Counted from the stretch's first letter, positions 1 to 9,654 are shown. The stretch: DNA of 64,000 bases from Gluconobacter albidus (GCF_002723915.1 NZ_BEWL01000011.1:62001-126000); one strand, 5' to 3'. Numbers and translations are program-made. The notes: generated from the sequence alone by a model not told the origin.

Positions 1-281
1 TAGATCCCCGTGCAATACGCACTGTCAAAACGGGCGTGGACGCTTTTTTCCTTTGAATGGGTCAACAGACATCTCGGCCGCCCTTCCCCCCCATAGGCAA
101 GGATCGTCAGGTTATCAATCGGAACACAGCTCTCAAACCATGCCACAAGCCGCTGCTCGAACGCAGGCGTCATCAGCGCCGAAATCACCGCACCAAGCTG
201 CTGTTCCTGCTGACAAAACACCCTTCTATACCCCTTCAGGGCAATATACGTCCCATCCACACAGACCCTACCATCACACAT
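1..281 (-). CDS. LuxR-type transcriptional regulator, N-terminal part (runs off the window start)
   Basis: An open frame of 93 codons without a stop runs from an ATG at 281 down to base 3 and continues beyond the window. The translation contains the run [21 protein letters not shown] followed by a Tyr-rich strand and [10 protein letters not shown]. This pattern is typical of the sensory half of alphaproteobacterial LuxR/HTH regulators that carry a C-terminal helix-turn-helix. The HTH itself would lie outside the window. The start is uncertain: no good Shine-Dalgarno precedes ATG 281, and an in-frame GTG or internal ATG (at 173) is possible. It is divergent from the aminotransferase gene, so control of that gene is a reasonable inference, though only about 45 bases separate the two starts. 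Confidence 0.6.
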   Translation of the reverse strand, partial: MCDGRVCVDGTYIALKGYRRVFCQQEQQLGAVISALMTPAFEQRLVAWFESCVPIDNLTILAYGGEGRPRCLLTHSKEKSVHARFDSAYCTGI

Positions 282-326
282 CAGAAGCTGCACCCCGCAC
301 AGCCCCTATGGATGGAGGACCTGAAC

Positions 327-1700
327 ATGCCGCCTGCACTGCCCCACACCACCGACGACATTCTCGCGGCAGATACCCATCTCGTCCAATCCTGGGCCGA
401 CCTCGACGGTCTGAAAAAACCCCATGCCCGCACCGCAATCGTTGCGGCAAAAGGCGCCATGGTCCGCGACAGCAACGGTCAGGACCTGATTGACGGAATT
501 GGGGGTTTATGGTGCGTCAACGTGGGTCACGGACGCCCCGAAATCATTGACGCCATCTCCAGCCAGCTCTCGACGCTGGATTTCTATTCCACCTTCTACA
601 CCTTCACCCACCCCACAGCCGCCGCCCTGGCCAGAAAACTGGCGGAACTGGCGCCTGGTAACCTGAACCGGGTCCATTTTTCCACTTCGGGATCGGACGC
701 CAATGACGGCGCCGTGCGCATCCTGCATCATTATTACGAGCGTCTGGGCAAACCAGAAAAGAAACTCGTCCTGAGCCGCCACGGCGCCTATCACGGCTCG
801 ACCTATCTCTCCATCGCAATGACCACCCCCGCTTATTCCAAAGGCTGGTCAAAAGCCGAAGGGATCGTCCATCACCTGAAAAAACCGCATTACTGGCGCG
901 AAGGCGACGGGATGACGGAGGCGGACTTCACAGATCTGCTCATCGCCGACCTGCGCCATGAAATCGAACGCCTCGGCCCCGAAAACATCGCCTGTTTCAT
1001 TGGTGAACCCATCATGGGCGCTGGCGGCGTTATCGTTCCGCCCAAAGGATACCACCGACGCGTTCAGGACGTCTGTCGGGAATACGATATCAAGTTTGTA
1101 GCCGATGAAGTCGTCACGGCGTTCGGACGTCTCGGACATTTCTTCGCTTCCGAAGCGGTTTTCGATACCCAGCCGGACATGATCACCATCGCAAAAGGCG
1201 TCACCTCCGGCTATCAGCCCCTCGCCGCCACGATCATGACCGACGAAATCTACGACGTGGTGTCCGGCCCGGACGGCGTCTTCACCCACGGCATGACCTA
1301 TGCCGGCCATCCGGCCGCCGCTGCCGCTGGTCTGGCGAATATCGCCCTGATGGAAGCCGAACAGATCCCGGAACGGGTACGCGTCACCGGCAAGCTGTTT
1401 GAAAACACATTGCGCGCGCTGGAAGATCTCGACATCGTCGGCGAAGTCCGCGGCAGCCACTTCATGATGGGCATAGAATTCGTCAGGGACAGGACCAGCA
1501 AAGCCCTCTTCGATGCCAAGCTCAACATTGGCATGCTGGTCGCGCGCAAGGCTCAGGAAAAAGGCCTCGTCGCCCGCCCGTTGGGACATATCCTGATCCT
1601 GTCCCCCCCGCTGATCCTGTCGGAAGAGCAGATCGCCAGAATTGGAGACATCCTCCGCGCAAGCATCACGGAGGTCATGCACGACCTTTCAAAACCCTGA
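327..1700 (+). CDS. Class III (omega) aminotransferase, PLP-dependent
   Basis: 457 aa. Fold-type I class III aminotransferase of the putrescine or beta-alanine/omega-amino acid:pyruvate group; it would move an amino group from a terminal amine to pyruvate in the cytoplasm. The PLP lysine is Lys290 in ITIAKG, the PLP-ring aspartate is Asp260 in VADEV, and the phosphate-binding STSGSDAN lies at 119-126. The frame is open far upstream, but a GGAGG at 314-318 placed 8 bases before ATG 327 fixes the start; the upstream extension is antisense to the LuxR-type gene. Its 3' end converges on the ghrA-type gene 12 bases away, without a visible terminator. The substrate cannot be read from sequence alone; with an aldehyde dehydrogenase next door, amine-to-aldehyde-to-acid catabolism is a fair inference. 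Confidence 0.9.
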   Translation: MPPALPHTTDDILAADTHLVQSWADLDGLKKPHARTAIVAAKGAMVRDSNGQDLIDGIGGLWCVNVGHGRPEIIDAISSQLSTLDFYSTFYTFTHPTAAALARKLAELAPGNLNRVHFSTSGSDANDGAVRILHHYYERLGKPEKKLVLSRHGAYHGSTYLSIAMTTPAYSKGWSKAEGIVHHLKKPHYWREGDGMTEADFTDLLIADLRHEIERLGPENIACFIGEPIMGAGGVIVPPKGYHRRVQDVCREYDIKFVADEVVTAFGRLGHFFASEAVFDTQPDMITIAKGVTSGYQPLAATIMTDEIYDVVSGPDGVFTHGMTYAGHPAAAAAGLANIALMEAEQIPERVRVTGKLFENTLRALEDLDIVGEVRGSHFMMGIEFVRDRTSKALFDAKLNIGMLVARKAQEKGLVARPLGHILILSPPLILSEEQIARIGDILRASITEVMHDLSKP

Positions 1701-1712
1701 AGGGAGGCGTTC

Positions 1713-2654
1713 TCAATATCCCCAGTCAGGGTGATAAGTCAGGGCGGGGGTCTTCCCCGCCTCGATCTCCCCGATAGCCCCGGCAACATAAGCCGCCTGC
1801 ATTTTACAGGACGCCTCCGCAGCGACATGGGGGGTCACGAAAACCTTCGGGTGCTCCCAGAAAACAGCATCCTGCGGCAGTGGCTCCTGCGCAAAGACAT
1901 CCAGCACAGCCCCCAGCATCCGCCCGCTGTCCAGAGCGGAAATCAGGTCTTCCGCCACCACCTGCTCGCCGCGCCCCACATTGATCAGACTGCCTCCCGG
2001 CTTCAGATGGGACAGAAACTCCGCATCAATCAGACCGTGCGTCTGCGGCGTACTGGGCAAAAGATTGACCAGAATATCCGTCTTTCCCAGAAAATCGACC
2101 TTGCCGTCCTCTCCGAAATACAGAGGAATATCCTCAATCGGCCGCACCCGGCGACACCAGGCCGAAACCTGAAACCCGGCCTTTGACAGGCGTCGCGCCA
2201 CAGCCGACCCCAGATTGCCATATCCCAGAATCCCGATCGTGGTCTCCGCACTCGTGCGATATTCAAGATTGCGACGCCAGATTTTCTTCTCCTGCTGCAA
2301 CGCCCAGGTCCGCGCATCACGCAGCAGCGAAACAATCGCCCACAGCACATAATCCGCCATCAGAACCGCCGTCTGGTCTCCGCCCATGCGGACCAGCATG
2401 ACATCCTTCGGAAAATCTTCCCGACCCACCAGATGGTTCACCCCCGCCCCACTACAGAAAATGGCGCGCATATGCTGCATTTTCGCCATTTCTCCAGGAG
2501 CCGGGTCCCAGACCAGCGCATAATCAGCTTTGGACGGATCAAACGCCGGATCGAACCACGACACCGTCCGGATACCGGGCGCCACCTCACAAAAAGCATT
2601 CCGCCAGTTCTCCCAGACACCCGGCCCTTCTGCACTGATTGCAAGCGTTACCAT
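1713..2654 (-). CDS. ghrA: Glyoxylate/hydroxypyruvate reductase A-type D-2-hydroxyacid dehydrogenase
   Basis: 313 aa. NAD(P)H-dependent reductase of 2-oxoacids such as glyoxylate or hydroxypyruvate, GhrA branch of the D-isomer hydroxyacid dehydrogenases. The dinucleotide motif GILGYGNLG is at 141-149 and the catalytic triad is Arg228 (NVGRGE), Glu257 (AQEP) and His276 (TPHVAAE). An in-frame ATG lies 15 bases further upstream (2669), but the GGAG overlapping codons 2-3 of that longer version sits 7 bases before ATG 2654, so the shorter start is chosen. It is the last gene of the minus-strand operon that begins with the NCS1 permease at 8363. It probably reduces an oxoacid released by the upstream enzymes or recycles NAD(P). 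Confidence 0.87.
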   Translation of the reverse strand: MVTLAISAEGPGVWENWRNAFCEVAPGIRTVSWFDPAFDPSKADYALVWDPAPGEMAKMQHMRAIFCSGAGVNHLVGREDFPKDVMLVRMGGDQTAVLMADYVLWAIVSLLRDARTWALQQEKKIWRRNLEYRTSAETTIGILGYGNLGSAVARRLSKAGFQVSAWCRRVRPIEDIPLYFGEDGKVDFLGKTDILVNLLPSTPQTHGLIDAEFLSHLKPGGSLINVGRGEQVVAEDLISALDSGRMLGAVLDVFAQEPLPQDAVFWEHPKVFVTPHVAAEASCKMQAAYVAGAIGEIEAGKTPALTYHPDWGY

Positions 2655-2693
2655 AAGATTTCTCCGCAAAGCCCCAACACGCGCCCGAATGGT

Positions 2694-4178
2694 TCAGTAT
2701 TTGATCCAGACCGTCTTCAGAGCGGAATATTTATCAAAACTGTGAAGTGAAAGATCACGTCCGAAACCGGACTGCTTCATGCCCCCAAACGGCGTCATCG
2801 GAGACAGCGCATCAACGGTATTAACCGACACCGTTCCCGCATTCAGCCTGTCCGAAACGCTCAAAGCCCGCGTAATATCCCGGGTCCAGACGGACGCCGC
2901 CAGACCGTAAGGCGTATCATTGGCCAGAGCCACCGCCTCATCCTCGTCCCGGAACGTCTGGACAACCAGAACAGGCCCGAAAATCTCCTCGCGCACAATC
3001 GTGGCGTCCGACGCAACATCCGCAAAAACCGTCGGCTGGATATAGGCCCGCGATGCCCCATGGGTCAGTTGCCCGCCCCCCGTCACAAGCGTGCCGCTCT
3101 GACGTCCGGCTTCAATGAACCCGGCAACACGGTCCGCATGCTCCACCGTCGCCATCGGACCCAGCCGCGTGGACGGGTCCAGCGGATTACCGGGCACAAG
3201 AGCCTCGGCCCTGGCCTTCAGCCGCCCGATCATGTCCTGCGCAATCGTTTCATGCACCAGCAGACGCGAATTCGCCGAACAGACCTGCCCCTGATTGAAG
3301 AAAATCCCCCAGGCCGCCTTGTCAGCCGCTGCCTCCAGATCGGCATCGGGAAACACCAGACACGGACTCTTCCCACCCGTTTCCGGCCAGACCTGCTTCA
3401 TGTTGCTCTCACCGGCATAGCCCTGAAAGAGCTTTCCGATCTCCGTCGAACCGGTAAAAGCCAGACAGTCCACATCCGGATGCAGCCCCAGAGCGCGCCC
3501 GGCCTCATGCCCGAACCCCGTCACGACATTCAGCACACCCGCTGGCAGACCGGCTTCAGACCCAAGCTCCGCCAGGCGCAGCGCGGACAACGGAGACTGC
3601 TCGGCAGGCTTGAGCACAACCGAGTTGCCCACGGCCAGAGCCGGTGCAATTTTCCAGATCGCCAGATCCAGCGGAAAATTCCACGGCACCACCACACCCA
3701 CAACCCCGAGCGGAACCCGGCGCACCATCGCAAGATCCCGCCCGCCCGTCGGCGCAATCTCGTCATACAGCTTGTCGATGGCCTCGGCATGCCATTGCAG
3801 AATAGCCGCAGCACCCGGCACATCAATCGTGAGCGTATCGGAAATCGGCTTGCCCACATCCAGCGTGTCCAGAAGGGCCAGTTCTTCAAGATTGTCCCGC
3901 ACAAGCTGCGCCCAGCGCAGCAGAACGGCCTTGCGCTCCGCCGGTGTCAGACCAGACCAGACAGCACTTTCAAAGGCGGCCCGCCCGCTGACAACGGCCC
4001 GGTCGATATCCCCGGCATCGCCCCGCGCCACCTGCGTCAGAACAGCGCCCGTCGCCGGATTGACGGTCTCGAACCGCTGCCCCGAAAGAGCCGGAACAAA
4101 CCGCCCGTCAATCCAGCAATCATTGCGCAACGACAGTTCGGCAGCACGCTTCGTATAAAACTCGGTATTTTTCGTCAT
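2694..4178 (-). CDS. NAD(P)-dependent aldehyde dehydrogenase (PuuC/gamma-glutamyl-aminobutyraldehyde DH-like)
   Basis: 494 aa, normal length for the ALDH superfamily. Oxidises an aldehyde to the carboxylate. Catalytic Cys300 lies in GQVCSANS, general base Glu266 in PETGGKSP (Thr replaces the usual Leu after the Glu, which is tolerated in the family), Asn167 in PWNFP and the cofactor Lys190 in VLKPAEQ. The C-terminal PFGGMKQSGFGRD segment is typical of PuuC/KauB enzymes that act on omega-amino aldehydes, fitting the aminotransferase on the opposite strand. It is in one operon with the FMN dehydrogenase upstream and the GhrA-type reductase downstream. Confidence 0.93.
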   Translation of the reverse strand: MTKNTEFYTKRAAELSLRNDCWIDGRFVPALSGQRFETVNPATGAVLTQVARGDAGDIDRAVVSGRAAFESAVWSGLTPAERKAVLLRWAQLVRDNLEELALLDTLDVGKPISDTLTIDVPGAAAILQWHAEAIDKLYDEIAPTGGRDLAMVRRVPLGVVGVVVPWNFPLDLAIWKIAPALAVGNSVVLKPAEQSPLSALRLAELGSEAGLPAGVLNVVTGFGHEAGRALGLHPDVDCLAFTGSTEIGKLFQGYAGESNMKQVWPETGGKSPCLVFPDADLEAAADKAAWGIFFNQGQVCSANSRLLVHETIAQDMIGRLKARAEALVPGNPLDPSTRLGPMATVEHADRVAGFIEAGRQSGTLVTGGGQLTHGASRAYIQPTVFADVASDATIVREEIFGPVLVVQTFRDEDEAVALANDTPYGLAASVWTRDITRALSVSDRLNAGTVSVNTVDALSPMTPFGGMKQSGFGRDLSLHSFDKYSALKTVWIKY

Positions 4179-4238
4179 CCGGTCTGCTCTCTTCCGTCTT
4201 CAGACATCCTGCGGACCCTCAGGCCCGGACATGTCGGA

Positions 4239-5387
4239 CTATAATTTCCACAGAGCCTGCGGCCCGCGCCGGCGCAGGGCGGCGATGTCTTCAAGACCGG
4301 CCAGCCCCAGAATATCCACCACTTCCTGAGACAGCGCGCGGATGGCTTTCTCCACGGAGACCTCACCGCCCGCGGCCAGCGCCCAGGCCCACGGACGCCC
4401 GATGGAAACGGCCGTCGCCCCCAGCGCCAGCGCCGTCACAACGTCCCCGCCCCGGCGAATGCCACTGTCGAGAACGACATCGCCCCTGCCCTCAACGGCG
4501 TCCACAATCTGCGGCAGAACATCCAGCGTCGCCGGAGACGGGTCCATCTGCCGTCCACCATGATTGGAGACGATCACCCCATCCGCACCCGCCGCAATGG
4601 CGTTCCCTGCGTCTTCCGGGTGCATGACGCCCTTCACAACAAGCCGCCCCTTCCATTCGCTCCGGAGCCATTCAAGCCCGGCCCTGTCGAGCGTGGGATC
4701 AATCTGCGCGGCCATGTCCTTGGCCTGCCCCATGATACCGTGCGCCGAGGTATAGGCGGCCAGATTTCCGATCGCCGGCGTCCCACGCCCCGCCATGCCC
4801 AGACACCAGCGCGGATGGGCCATCATCCCCGCCATCTGCATCAGCGTGGGCCGCGAAAGATGGCGGAATCCATTCCGCACATCCCGCTCCCGCACGGGCG
4901 TAATAGCCGTATCAATCGTCACGATAATGCCGTCCATGCCGCATTGCGTCGCACGGGCCAGCATGTCCCGCGTCAGACCCCGGTCCCGGAAAACATAGAT
5001 CTGCGCAAGCGGCGCGCCCCCCACTTTCGCAACCGCTTCCATCGGATCAATGGAAAAGGTGGAAACGGCCATCCCCACCCCGCAGCGCAGCGCAGCACGC
5101 GCGGCGCCCACTTCGCGGTCCGGATGCAGCATCCCCGCAAAACCGACCGGTGCGAGCATGAAGGGCGCTGCCCACTCCTGCCCGAAACAGCGCACACCCG
5201 CATCCACGGTCTCGACGTTCTTCAGCCCCCGCGGCACGATCCCCCATTCGCGGAAAGCCTCGCGGTTCCGCGCCATGGTCCATTCCCCATGCGCGCCCCC
5301 ATCGACATAATCCGCAAACAGTCGGGGAAGACGCCGCCGCGCGGACGCCGCAACACCGGAAAAGACACCGTCATCAACGCGCGTCAT
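4239..5387 (-). CDS. FMN-dependent alpha-hydroxyacid dehydrogenase/oxidase (LldD/glycolate oxidase family)
   Basis: 382 aa from the ATG at 5387. Oxidises an L-2-hydroxyacid to the 2-oxoacid with FMN, passing electrons to quinone or oxygen. TIM-barrel markers are present: Tyr131 in IYVFRDR, Lys252 in VVKG, catalytic His276 and Arg279 in SNHGGRQ, and the phosphate-binding DSGIRRGGD at 307-315. An in-frame TTG at 5405 is possible, but the ATG at 5387, preceded by a G-rich SD-like run, is preferred. The start overlaps the end of the amidohydrolase gene by 14 bases, implying translational coupling. The exact hydroxyacid is unknown. Confidence 0.9.
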   Translation of the reverse strand: MTRVDDGVFSGVAASARRRLPRLFADYVDGGAHGEWTMARNREAFREWGIVPRGLKNVETVDAGVRCFGQEWAAPFMLAPVGFAGMLHPDREVGAARAALRCGVGMAVSTFSIDPMEAVAKVGGAPLAQIYVFRDRGLTRDMLARATQCGMDGIIVTIDTAITPVRERDVRNGFRHLSRPTLMQMAGMMAHPRWCLGMAGRGTPAIGNLAAYTSAHGIMGQAKDMAAQIDPTLDRAGLEWLRSEWKGRLVVKGVMHPEDAGNAIAAGADGVIVSNHGGRQMDPSPATLDVLPQIVDAVEGRGDVVLDSGIRRGGDVVTALALGATAVSIGRPWAWALAAGGEVSVEKAIRALSQEVVDILGLAGLEDIAALRRRGPQALWKL

Positions 5388-6981
5388 AAACGACCCGCCC
5401 CCCAAGAACGGTCATCAGAACCGAAATTTCCGAAATCCGCTCGGGCGGCACATCAGCCGGATCTGCATCCAGAACCACCAGATCCGCCAGTTTTCCGACC
5501 TCGATGCTGCCTTCCTGCCCCTCACGATGACAGGCAAAAGCCCCCGCCGCCGTATAGGCATACAGCGCCTCGTCAACGCTGATGGCCTGCTGCGGAACGA
5601 ACGCCGCGCCTCCCGCAAGGCTCCGGCGGGTCACGGCCTTGCCGATCCCCCGCAGCGGCGACAGCGACACGATCGGCCAGTCCGTCCCGAACGCCACGAC
5701 ACTGCCCGCATCCAGAAGCGACCGGTTCGGAAACGCCCGCTCCTGCTCGCTCTCGCGCACCCGCTGCGCCCACACCCCGTTCATCCCCATCCATTCATCG
5801 GACGGCGCAACCATCACAGGCTGAAGACAGGCAACCGCACCCAGCTCTTTGAACCGGGGAATATCCCCAGCAAACGGAATTTCCACATGCTCGACGCGAT
5901 GCCGCAGAGAGCGCGTCGCTTCGGGAACCTGCGCATAGGCATCCAGCGCAAGCCGGATCGCCCCACTGCCGATCGCATGCGTCCAGATCTGAAACCCCGC
6001 CTCGGACACACGCCGCACAGCGGAGTGATAGGCCTCAGGCTTCCAGACCAGCGTTCCCGTCTCGTCCGGCCGGTCCGCATAACCCTGCGGCATGCTGGCC
6101 GTGTGCGATTCCAGAACGCCATCCAGAAAGAACTTTACCCCGTCCAGACTCAGCATCGGCGAATGATACCGCCGACGCAGCTCCCCGATCTCGGCCAGCC
6201 GCTTTTCCGAAAGCTCCGGCGGCGGCATCTCGACCATCACCCCGACCCGACAGGTCAGCGCGCCGGAGGCTTCCATCTCCGCAAGCGCCGGAAACAGCCC
6301 TTCATCATAGGCCGCGCTCTCAACCCGCGTGATCCCGCAACGCGCCATTTCCTCCAGAACGCGCTCAAGCCCGTCCCGAACCAGCGCCTCATCCATGGGC
6401 ACCACATGCGCCCCGACCAGCTTGCCCGCCTCTTCCTTGAGCCACCCCGTCGGAGACCCATCCGGACGGCGCACGATTTCCCCGCCCACCGGGTCCGGCG
6501 TTGACACATCAATGCCCGCAAGTTCGAGCGCCCTGCTGTTGGCCCAGGCCGCATGCGCCATGCCGGACCTCAGAAAAACCGGCCGGTCCGGCACCACCGC
6601 ATCGAGCATCGCACGGTCAAAACCTTCCGGCGGCAGATCCGGATAGCCGTAGCTCCATTCCAGCCCCACAAGCCATTCCCGCTCCGGATGCGCGGCGGCG
6701 AACGCCTCCACCCGCCCCACGACTTCCGCCATCGTTCTGGCGTCCCGCAGGCCGATATTCGACAGATATTCCGCCCCCATCAACAGATGAAGATGGCTGT
6801 CCACAAACCCCGGAAGGACACACGCGCCCCCCAGATCCACCTGCTCCACATCCGCCCCGCAGCCGTCGAGCAACGCCTGACGCTCACCAATCGCCGCAAT
6901 CCGCCCATCGCGCAGAAGAACCGCGCCTTCAAACCGCTCATGGCCCGGCAGCGCAATCCGCGCATTGTACAAAAGCGTCAT
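5374..6981 (-). CDS. YtcJ-like metal-dependent amidohydrolase (amidohydrolase 3 family)
   Basis: 535 aa. Cytoplasmic metal-dependent hydrolase of the YtcJ/LAF3 group, hydrolysing C-N or C-O bonds of an unknown substrate. The first metal-binding HxH is His63-x-His65 in DSHLHL; further ligand regions are the WTHAIGSGA and RVEHVE segments and the C-terminal FGTDWP aspartate. A short beta-sandwich formed from both ends (MTLLYNARI and the final LGGRVVYDA) is typical. Its ATG overlaps the permease stop codon by four bases (ATGA) and its own end overlaps the FMN enzyme gene. The likely role is to open or deacylate an imported compound before oxidation. Confidence 0.91.
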   Translation of the reverse strand: MTLLYNARIALPGHERFEGAVLLRDGRIAAIGERQALLDGCGADVEQVDLGGACVLPGFVDSHLHLLMGAEYLSNIGLRDARTMAEVVGRVEAFAAAHPEREWLVGLEWSYGYPDLPPEGFDRAMLDAVVPDRPVFLRSGMAHAAWANSRALELAGIDVSTPDPVGGEIVRRPDGSPTGWLKEEAGKLVGAHVVPMDEALVRDGLERVLEEMARCGITRVESAAYDEGLFPALAEMEASGALTCRVGVMVEMPPPELSEKRLAEIGELRRRYHSPMLSLDGVKFFLDGVLESHTASMPQGYADRPDETGTLVWKPEAYHSAVRRVSEAGFQIWTHAIGSGAIRLALDAYAQVPEATRSLRHRVEHVEIPFAGDIPRFKELGAVACLQPVMVAPSDEWMGMNGVWAQRVRESEQERAFPNRSLLDAGSVVAFGTDWPIVSLSPLRGIGKAVTRRSLAGGAAFVPQQAISVDEALYAYTAAGAFACHREGQEGSIEVGKLADLVVLDADPADVPPERISEISVLMTVLGGRVVYDAR

Positions 6982-8363
6982 GCCCGCTCTCCCGCAGGCA
7001 GAACTTTCCGCCGGAACGTCCGCTCCGCAACAATATAGATTACCGGCGTCAGAATGAGGCTCACCACCCAGGAAACATCCACGCCCCCCAGCATTCTGGC
7101 CATGCTTCCCGTATAAAGATTCGTCGCCAGAAACGGAATCTGTACCGCAACCCCAACCCCGTAACAGATCAGGGCTGGCGTGTTATAATACCCGTAAATT
7201 CCGCCATCTTTCTTGAAAAAAGAAGCGACGTCATAGTCTCCATGATGGAGAATATAATAATCCGTCAGGTTAATCGCCGTCCACGGGATCATGACCGACA
7301 TCAGAAGCTCCAGGAACTCGCTGTAAGCCGTCATGAACTGGTCGGCCATGAGCGTGGCCATGCCAAAAGCCAGCGACAGCAGCCCCACCGTCACCACAAG
7401 CCGCGCGCCTTTGCCGTAATGACGGTCCGGCGTGAACGTCTGCGCCACGGTCAGCGTCGAGAGCGCCCCGCAATAGACATTCATGGCATTCGCCACCGCA
7501 ATGCCGATGGACAGCGCCAGCAGAACCGGCACCGCCGTTACGCCCAGGATCGCCGTAAGCGCCTGAATGACATGCGCCCCACCCGCCACGATCCCGATCG
7601 CAGCTCCCAGCCCCATGGCCAGCATCGACCCCGAAACGGACCCCGAAAAACACGCCAGAAACGCATATTTTTCGCTTTTCGGCCCCACCGGAAGATATCG
7701 CGACGAATCCGAAACATAAGGCGCATAGGCAATCTGCCACAAAGCCGCCAGCGACAGGGTGCGCAGAATACCCGTGCCGCCCCATGACGGCGCCACAACA
7801 TCATGCACCGCCGGGTGCACGCCCATGACCTGCCACAGACAGACCAGCACGGCCGCACCACACAGCAGCGTCAGAAGACGCGCCGCAACATGGATCACAT
7901 GATACCCGAGAATGGCAGGAACAATGGACAGGATCTGGATGATCAGAATGGCCGGAAACCGTCCCAGACCCGGAAAACAGGACTGAAGCCCCTCCGCCCC
8001 CAGAACAAGGTTCGAGGCCGCAAACCCGACATACATCAGCACGATCACCGCCGTCACCGGAACCGCCCCGAACAGCCCGAACTGCCCCCGCGTCTGGATC
8101 ATCTGCGGCACACCGAGCCGTGGCCCCTGAGCCGCATGCAGCGCCATGAAAATGCCGCCCACCAGGTTGCCTGCCAGAAGCGCTAGCAGCGCAGGAACCA
8201 GAGACAGCCCGAAAACCGTCGTCGCCAGCGCTCCGGTCACGACCGTCAGCATCATGAGGTTCGGCCCGAACCAGACCGTAAACAGGTCCCTGGCACTCCC
8301 ATGACGGCGATCCGGAGAAATGGGGTAAATCGTCTCTGTTTCCAGTGTGCCAATGGTCTCCAT
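6978..8363 (-). CDS. NCS1-family permease (cytosine/purine/allantoin type)
   Basis: 461 aa, about 12 predicted membrane helices. Nucleobase:cation symporter-1 family, importing a nucleobase, hydantoin or similar N-heterocycle or small amide. Family marks include the helix 3 segment QTRGQFG preceded by FMALHAAQG, and the helix 6 region PYVSDSSRYLP. A longer reading from 8432 is open, but GGAG placed 9 bases before the ATG at 8363 supports the shorter start, which begins METIGTLETETIYPI. First gene of the five-gene minus-strand operon. It is clearly paralogous to the permease at 13166-14557, which shares the same motifs nearly word for word. Confidence 0.9.
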   Translation of the reverse strand: METIGTLETETIYPISPDRRHGSARDLFTVWFGPNLMMLTVVTGALATTVFGLSLVPALLALLAGNLVGGIFMALHAAQGPRLGVPQMIQTRGQFGLFGAVPVTAVIVLMYVGFAASNLVLGAEGLQSCFPGLGRFPAILIIQILSIVPAILGYHVIHVAARLLTLLCGAAVLVCLWQVMGVHPAVHDVVAPSWGGTGILRTLSLAALWQIAYAPYVSDSSRYLPVGPKSEKYAFLACFSGSVSGSMLAMGLGAAIGIVAGGAHVIQALTAILGVTAVPVLLALSIGIAVANAMNVYCGALSTLTVAQTFTPDRHYGKGARLVVTVGLLSLAFGMATLMADQFMTAYSEFLELLMSVMIPWTAINLTDYYILHHGDYDVASFFKKDGGIYGYYNTPALICYGVGVAVQIPFLATNLYTGSMARMLGGVDVSWVVSLILTPVIYIVAERTFRRKVLPAGERA

Positions 8364-8628
8364 CGTGCCACTCTCCGTCCTTCTGCCAGTCAATCCGCCA
8401 TGCGGAAAGATGCTGATACTGCCACGCTCCATTGCAATATCAGATCATTATAAAACATACATTTTTCCGTATTGGTAATGTGTTTCTGGTGTATATTTCC
8501 TGAAGCCCTACCCCGGAAAAAGCTACGCGCAGTTCCTCTCGATCAGTCTTTTCATTCCGGCTTCATCATATCTATACCGGAAAGAGAAACGAGGCCCGGC
8601 CTCAGTCTGATGGGAAAGGAAAAATCTC
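8364..8628. promoter_or_regulatory. Divergent promoter region between the NCS1 operon and the Zn-ADH operon
   Basis: A 265-base intergenic stretch, markedly AT-rich between about 8440 and 8500. A TATAAT hexamer on the minus strand (plus-strand bases 8447-8452) lies 84 bases before the permease start and could be its -10 element; its -35 is poor. An ACATT/AATGT inverted pair at about 8458-8481 could be an operator. No divergent regulator gene lies here. The likely nearby candidate is the LuxR-type gene at the window start. These assignments are visual only. Confidence 0.35.
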
Positions 8629-9654
8629 GTGCTTGCTGCCCGTTTTTCCGGCATCGGAGACATTCAGGTTCTCCCTGTCCCGATATCGCAGGACCTGCCG
8701 GACGGCTGTGTCCGCATCCGGGTCGAAGCAGCGGGGATCTGCGGGTCCGACCTGCACAATTTCCAGACCGGGCAGTGGCTTTCCCGCTGTCCCGTCACAC
8801 CGGGCCACGAATTTTCCGGAACCATCACCCAGACCAGCGGCAATTGCGGTTCACTGACAGTCGGCACACCCGTCATCGCGGATTCAAGGGTCGGCTGCGG
8901 AACCTGCCAGTCCTGCCGCTCCGGCCGGAAAAACCTGTGCCGGAACCTCAGCTTCGTCGGAGAAAGCTGCGACGGTGGCTTTGCACAGGACGTCATTTTG
9001 CCAGCCACTCAGGTCCTGCCTTTCCCCGACACACTTCCCCTGAGATACGGGGCCCTCGTCGAACCGCTCTCCGTCTCCCTCCACGCCGTCAACCGCCTCG
9101 CCCCGACACCCGGTTCTCCGGTCGTCATCTGCGGCGGCGGTACGATCGGCGGGCTGGCCGCCCTCCTGCTTCGGCAGCATGGCCATGACGTCCATCTGCT
9201 TGAACGCAACATCGGGCGCCAGACACTCCTCGCCCAAACCATCGGCACCCTTCCCCTCCCTCCGGACGCAGAAGACTGGAACACCCTGTTCGGCCCGGAA
9301 GGCCCCGCGTTTATTCTCGACGCCACCGGCGCCGCCCCCGTTGTGGAAATGGCCTGCCAGCGCCTCGCTCCCGGCGGCAGGCTCGTGCTGGCCGGCATTT
9401 TCCATCACACACCCCGGATCGACCTCAACCTGATCGTGGAACGGGAACTCGACATCCGGGGCGTCAGCGCTTTCGCAGACGAAATGCCCGAGGCCATCCA
9501 GCGTCTCCCCGGCCTCGTTCCGTTTCTCGACCGTCTGATCACTCCGGCCGCAGCCCTCACCGATCTGCCGGCCCTCTATACCCATCTGCTCTCAGGCGCG
9601 GAAAACCGCCTGAAAACCCTGATCGCCCCCAACGGTACGGACGGAACATGGTAG
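8629..9654 (+). CDS. Zinc-dependent alcohol/polyol dehydrogenase (MDR family)
   Basis: 341 aa. Medium-chain dehydrogenase that would oxidise a secondary hydroxyl with NAD(P). Catalytic zinc ligands are Cys38 (GICGSD), His60 and Glu61 (PGHEF). The structural zinc site is Cys90, Cys93, Cys96 and Cys104. A Rossmann motif GGGTIGG follows near 165. It starts with GTG, supported by an AAAGGA 8 bases upstream. The gene overlaps the following SDR gene by seven bases. In known dihydroxypropanesulfonate clusters a pair of dehydrogenases precedes or follows an HpsN enzyme; this gene plus the SDR and HisD-like genes match that arrangement, which is inference, not proof. Confidence 0.9.
   Translation: MLAARFSGIGDIQVLPVPISQDLPDGCVRIRVEAAGICGSDLHNFQTGQWLSRCPVTPGHEFSGTITQTSGNCGSLTVGTPVIADSRVGCGTCQSCRSGRKNLCRNLSFVGESCDGGFAQDVILPATQVLPFPDTLPLRYGALVEPLSVSLHAVNRLAPTPGSPVVICGGGTIGGLAALLLRQHGHDVHLLERNIGRQTLLAQTIGTLPLPPDAEDWNTLFGPEGPAFILDATGAAPVVEMACQRLAPGGRLVLAGIFHHTPRIDLNLIVERELDIRGVSAFADEMPEAIQRLPGLVPFLDRLITPAAALTDLPALYTHLLSGAENRLKTLIAPNGTDGTW

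Noticed and set aside
57-326. N-terminal extension of the aminotransferase (open frame from 57)
   Set aside because: No SD, peptide is Arg/His/Pro-rich and antisense to the LuxR-type gene; a GGAGG before ATG 327 fixes the real start.
3060-4244. Open frame of 394 codons antisense to the aldehyde dehydrogenase gene
   Set aside because: Shadow frame; low-complexity basic protein without a recognisable domain.
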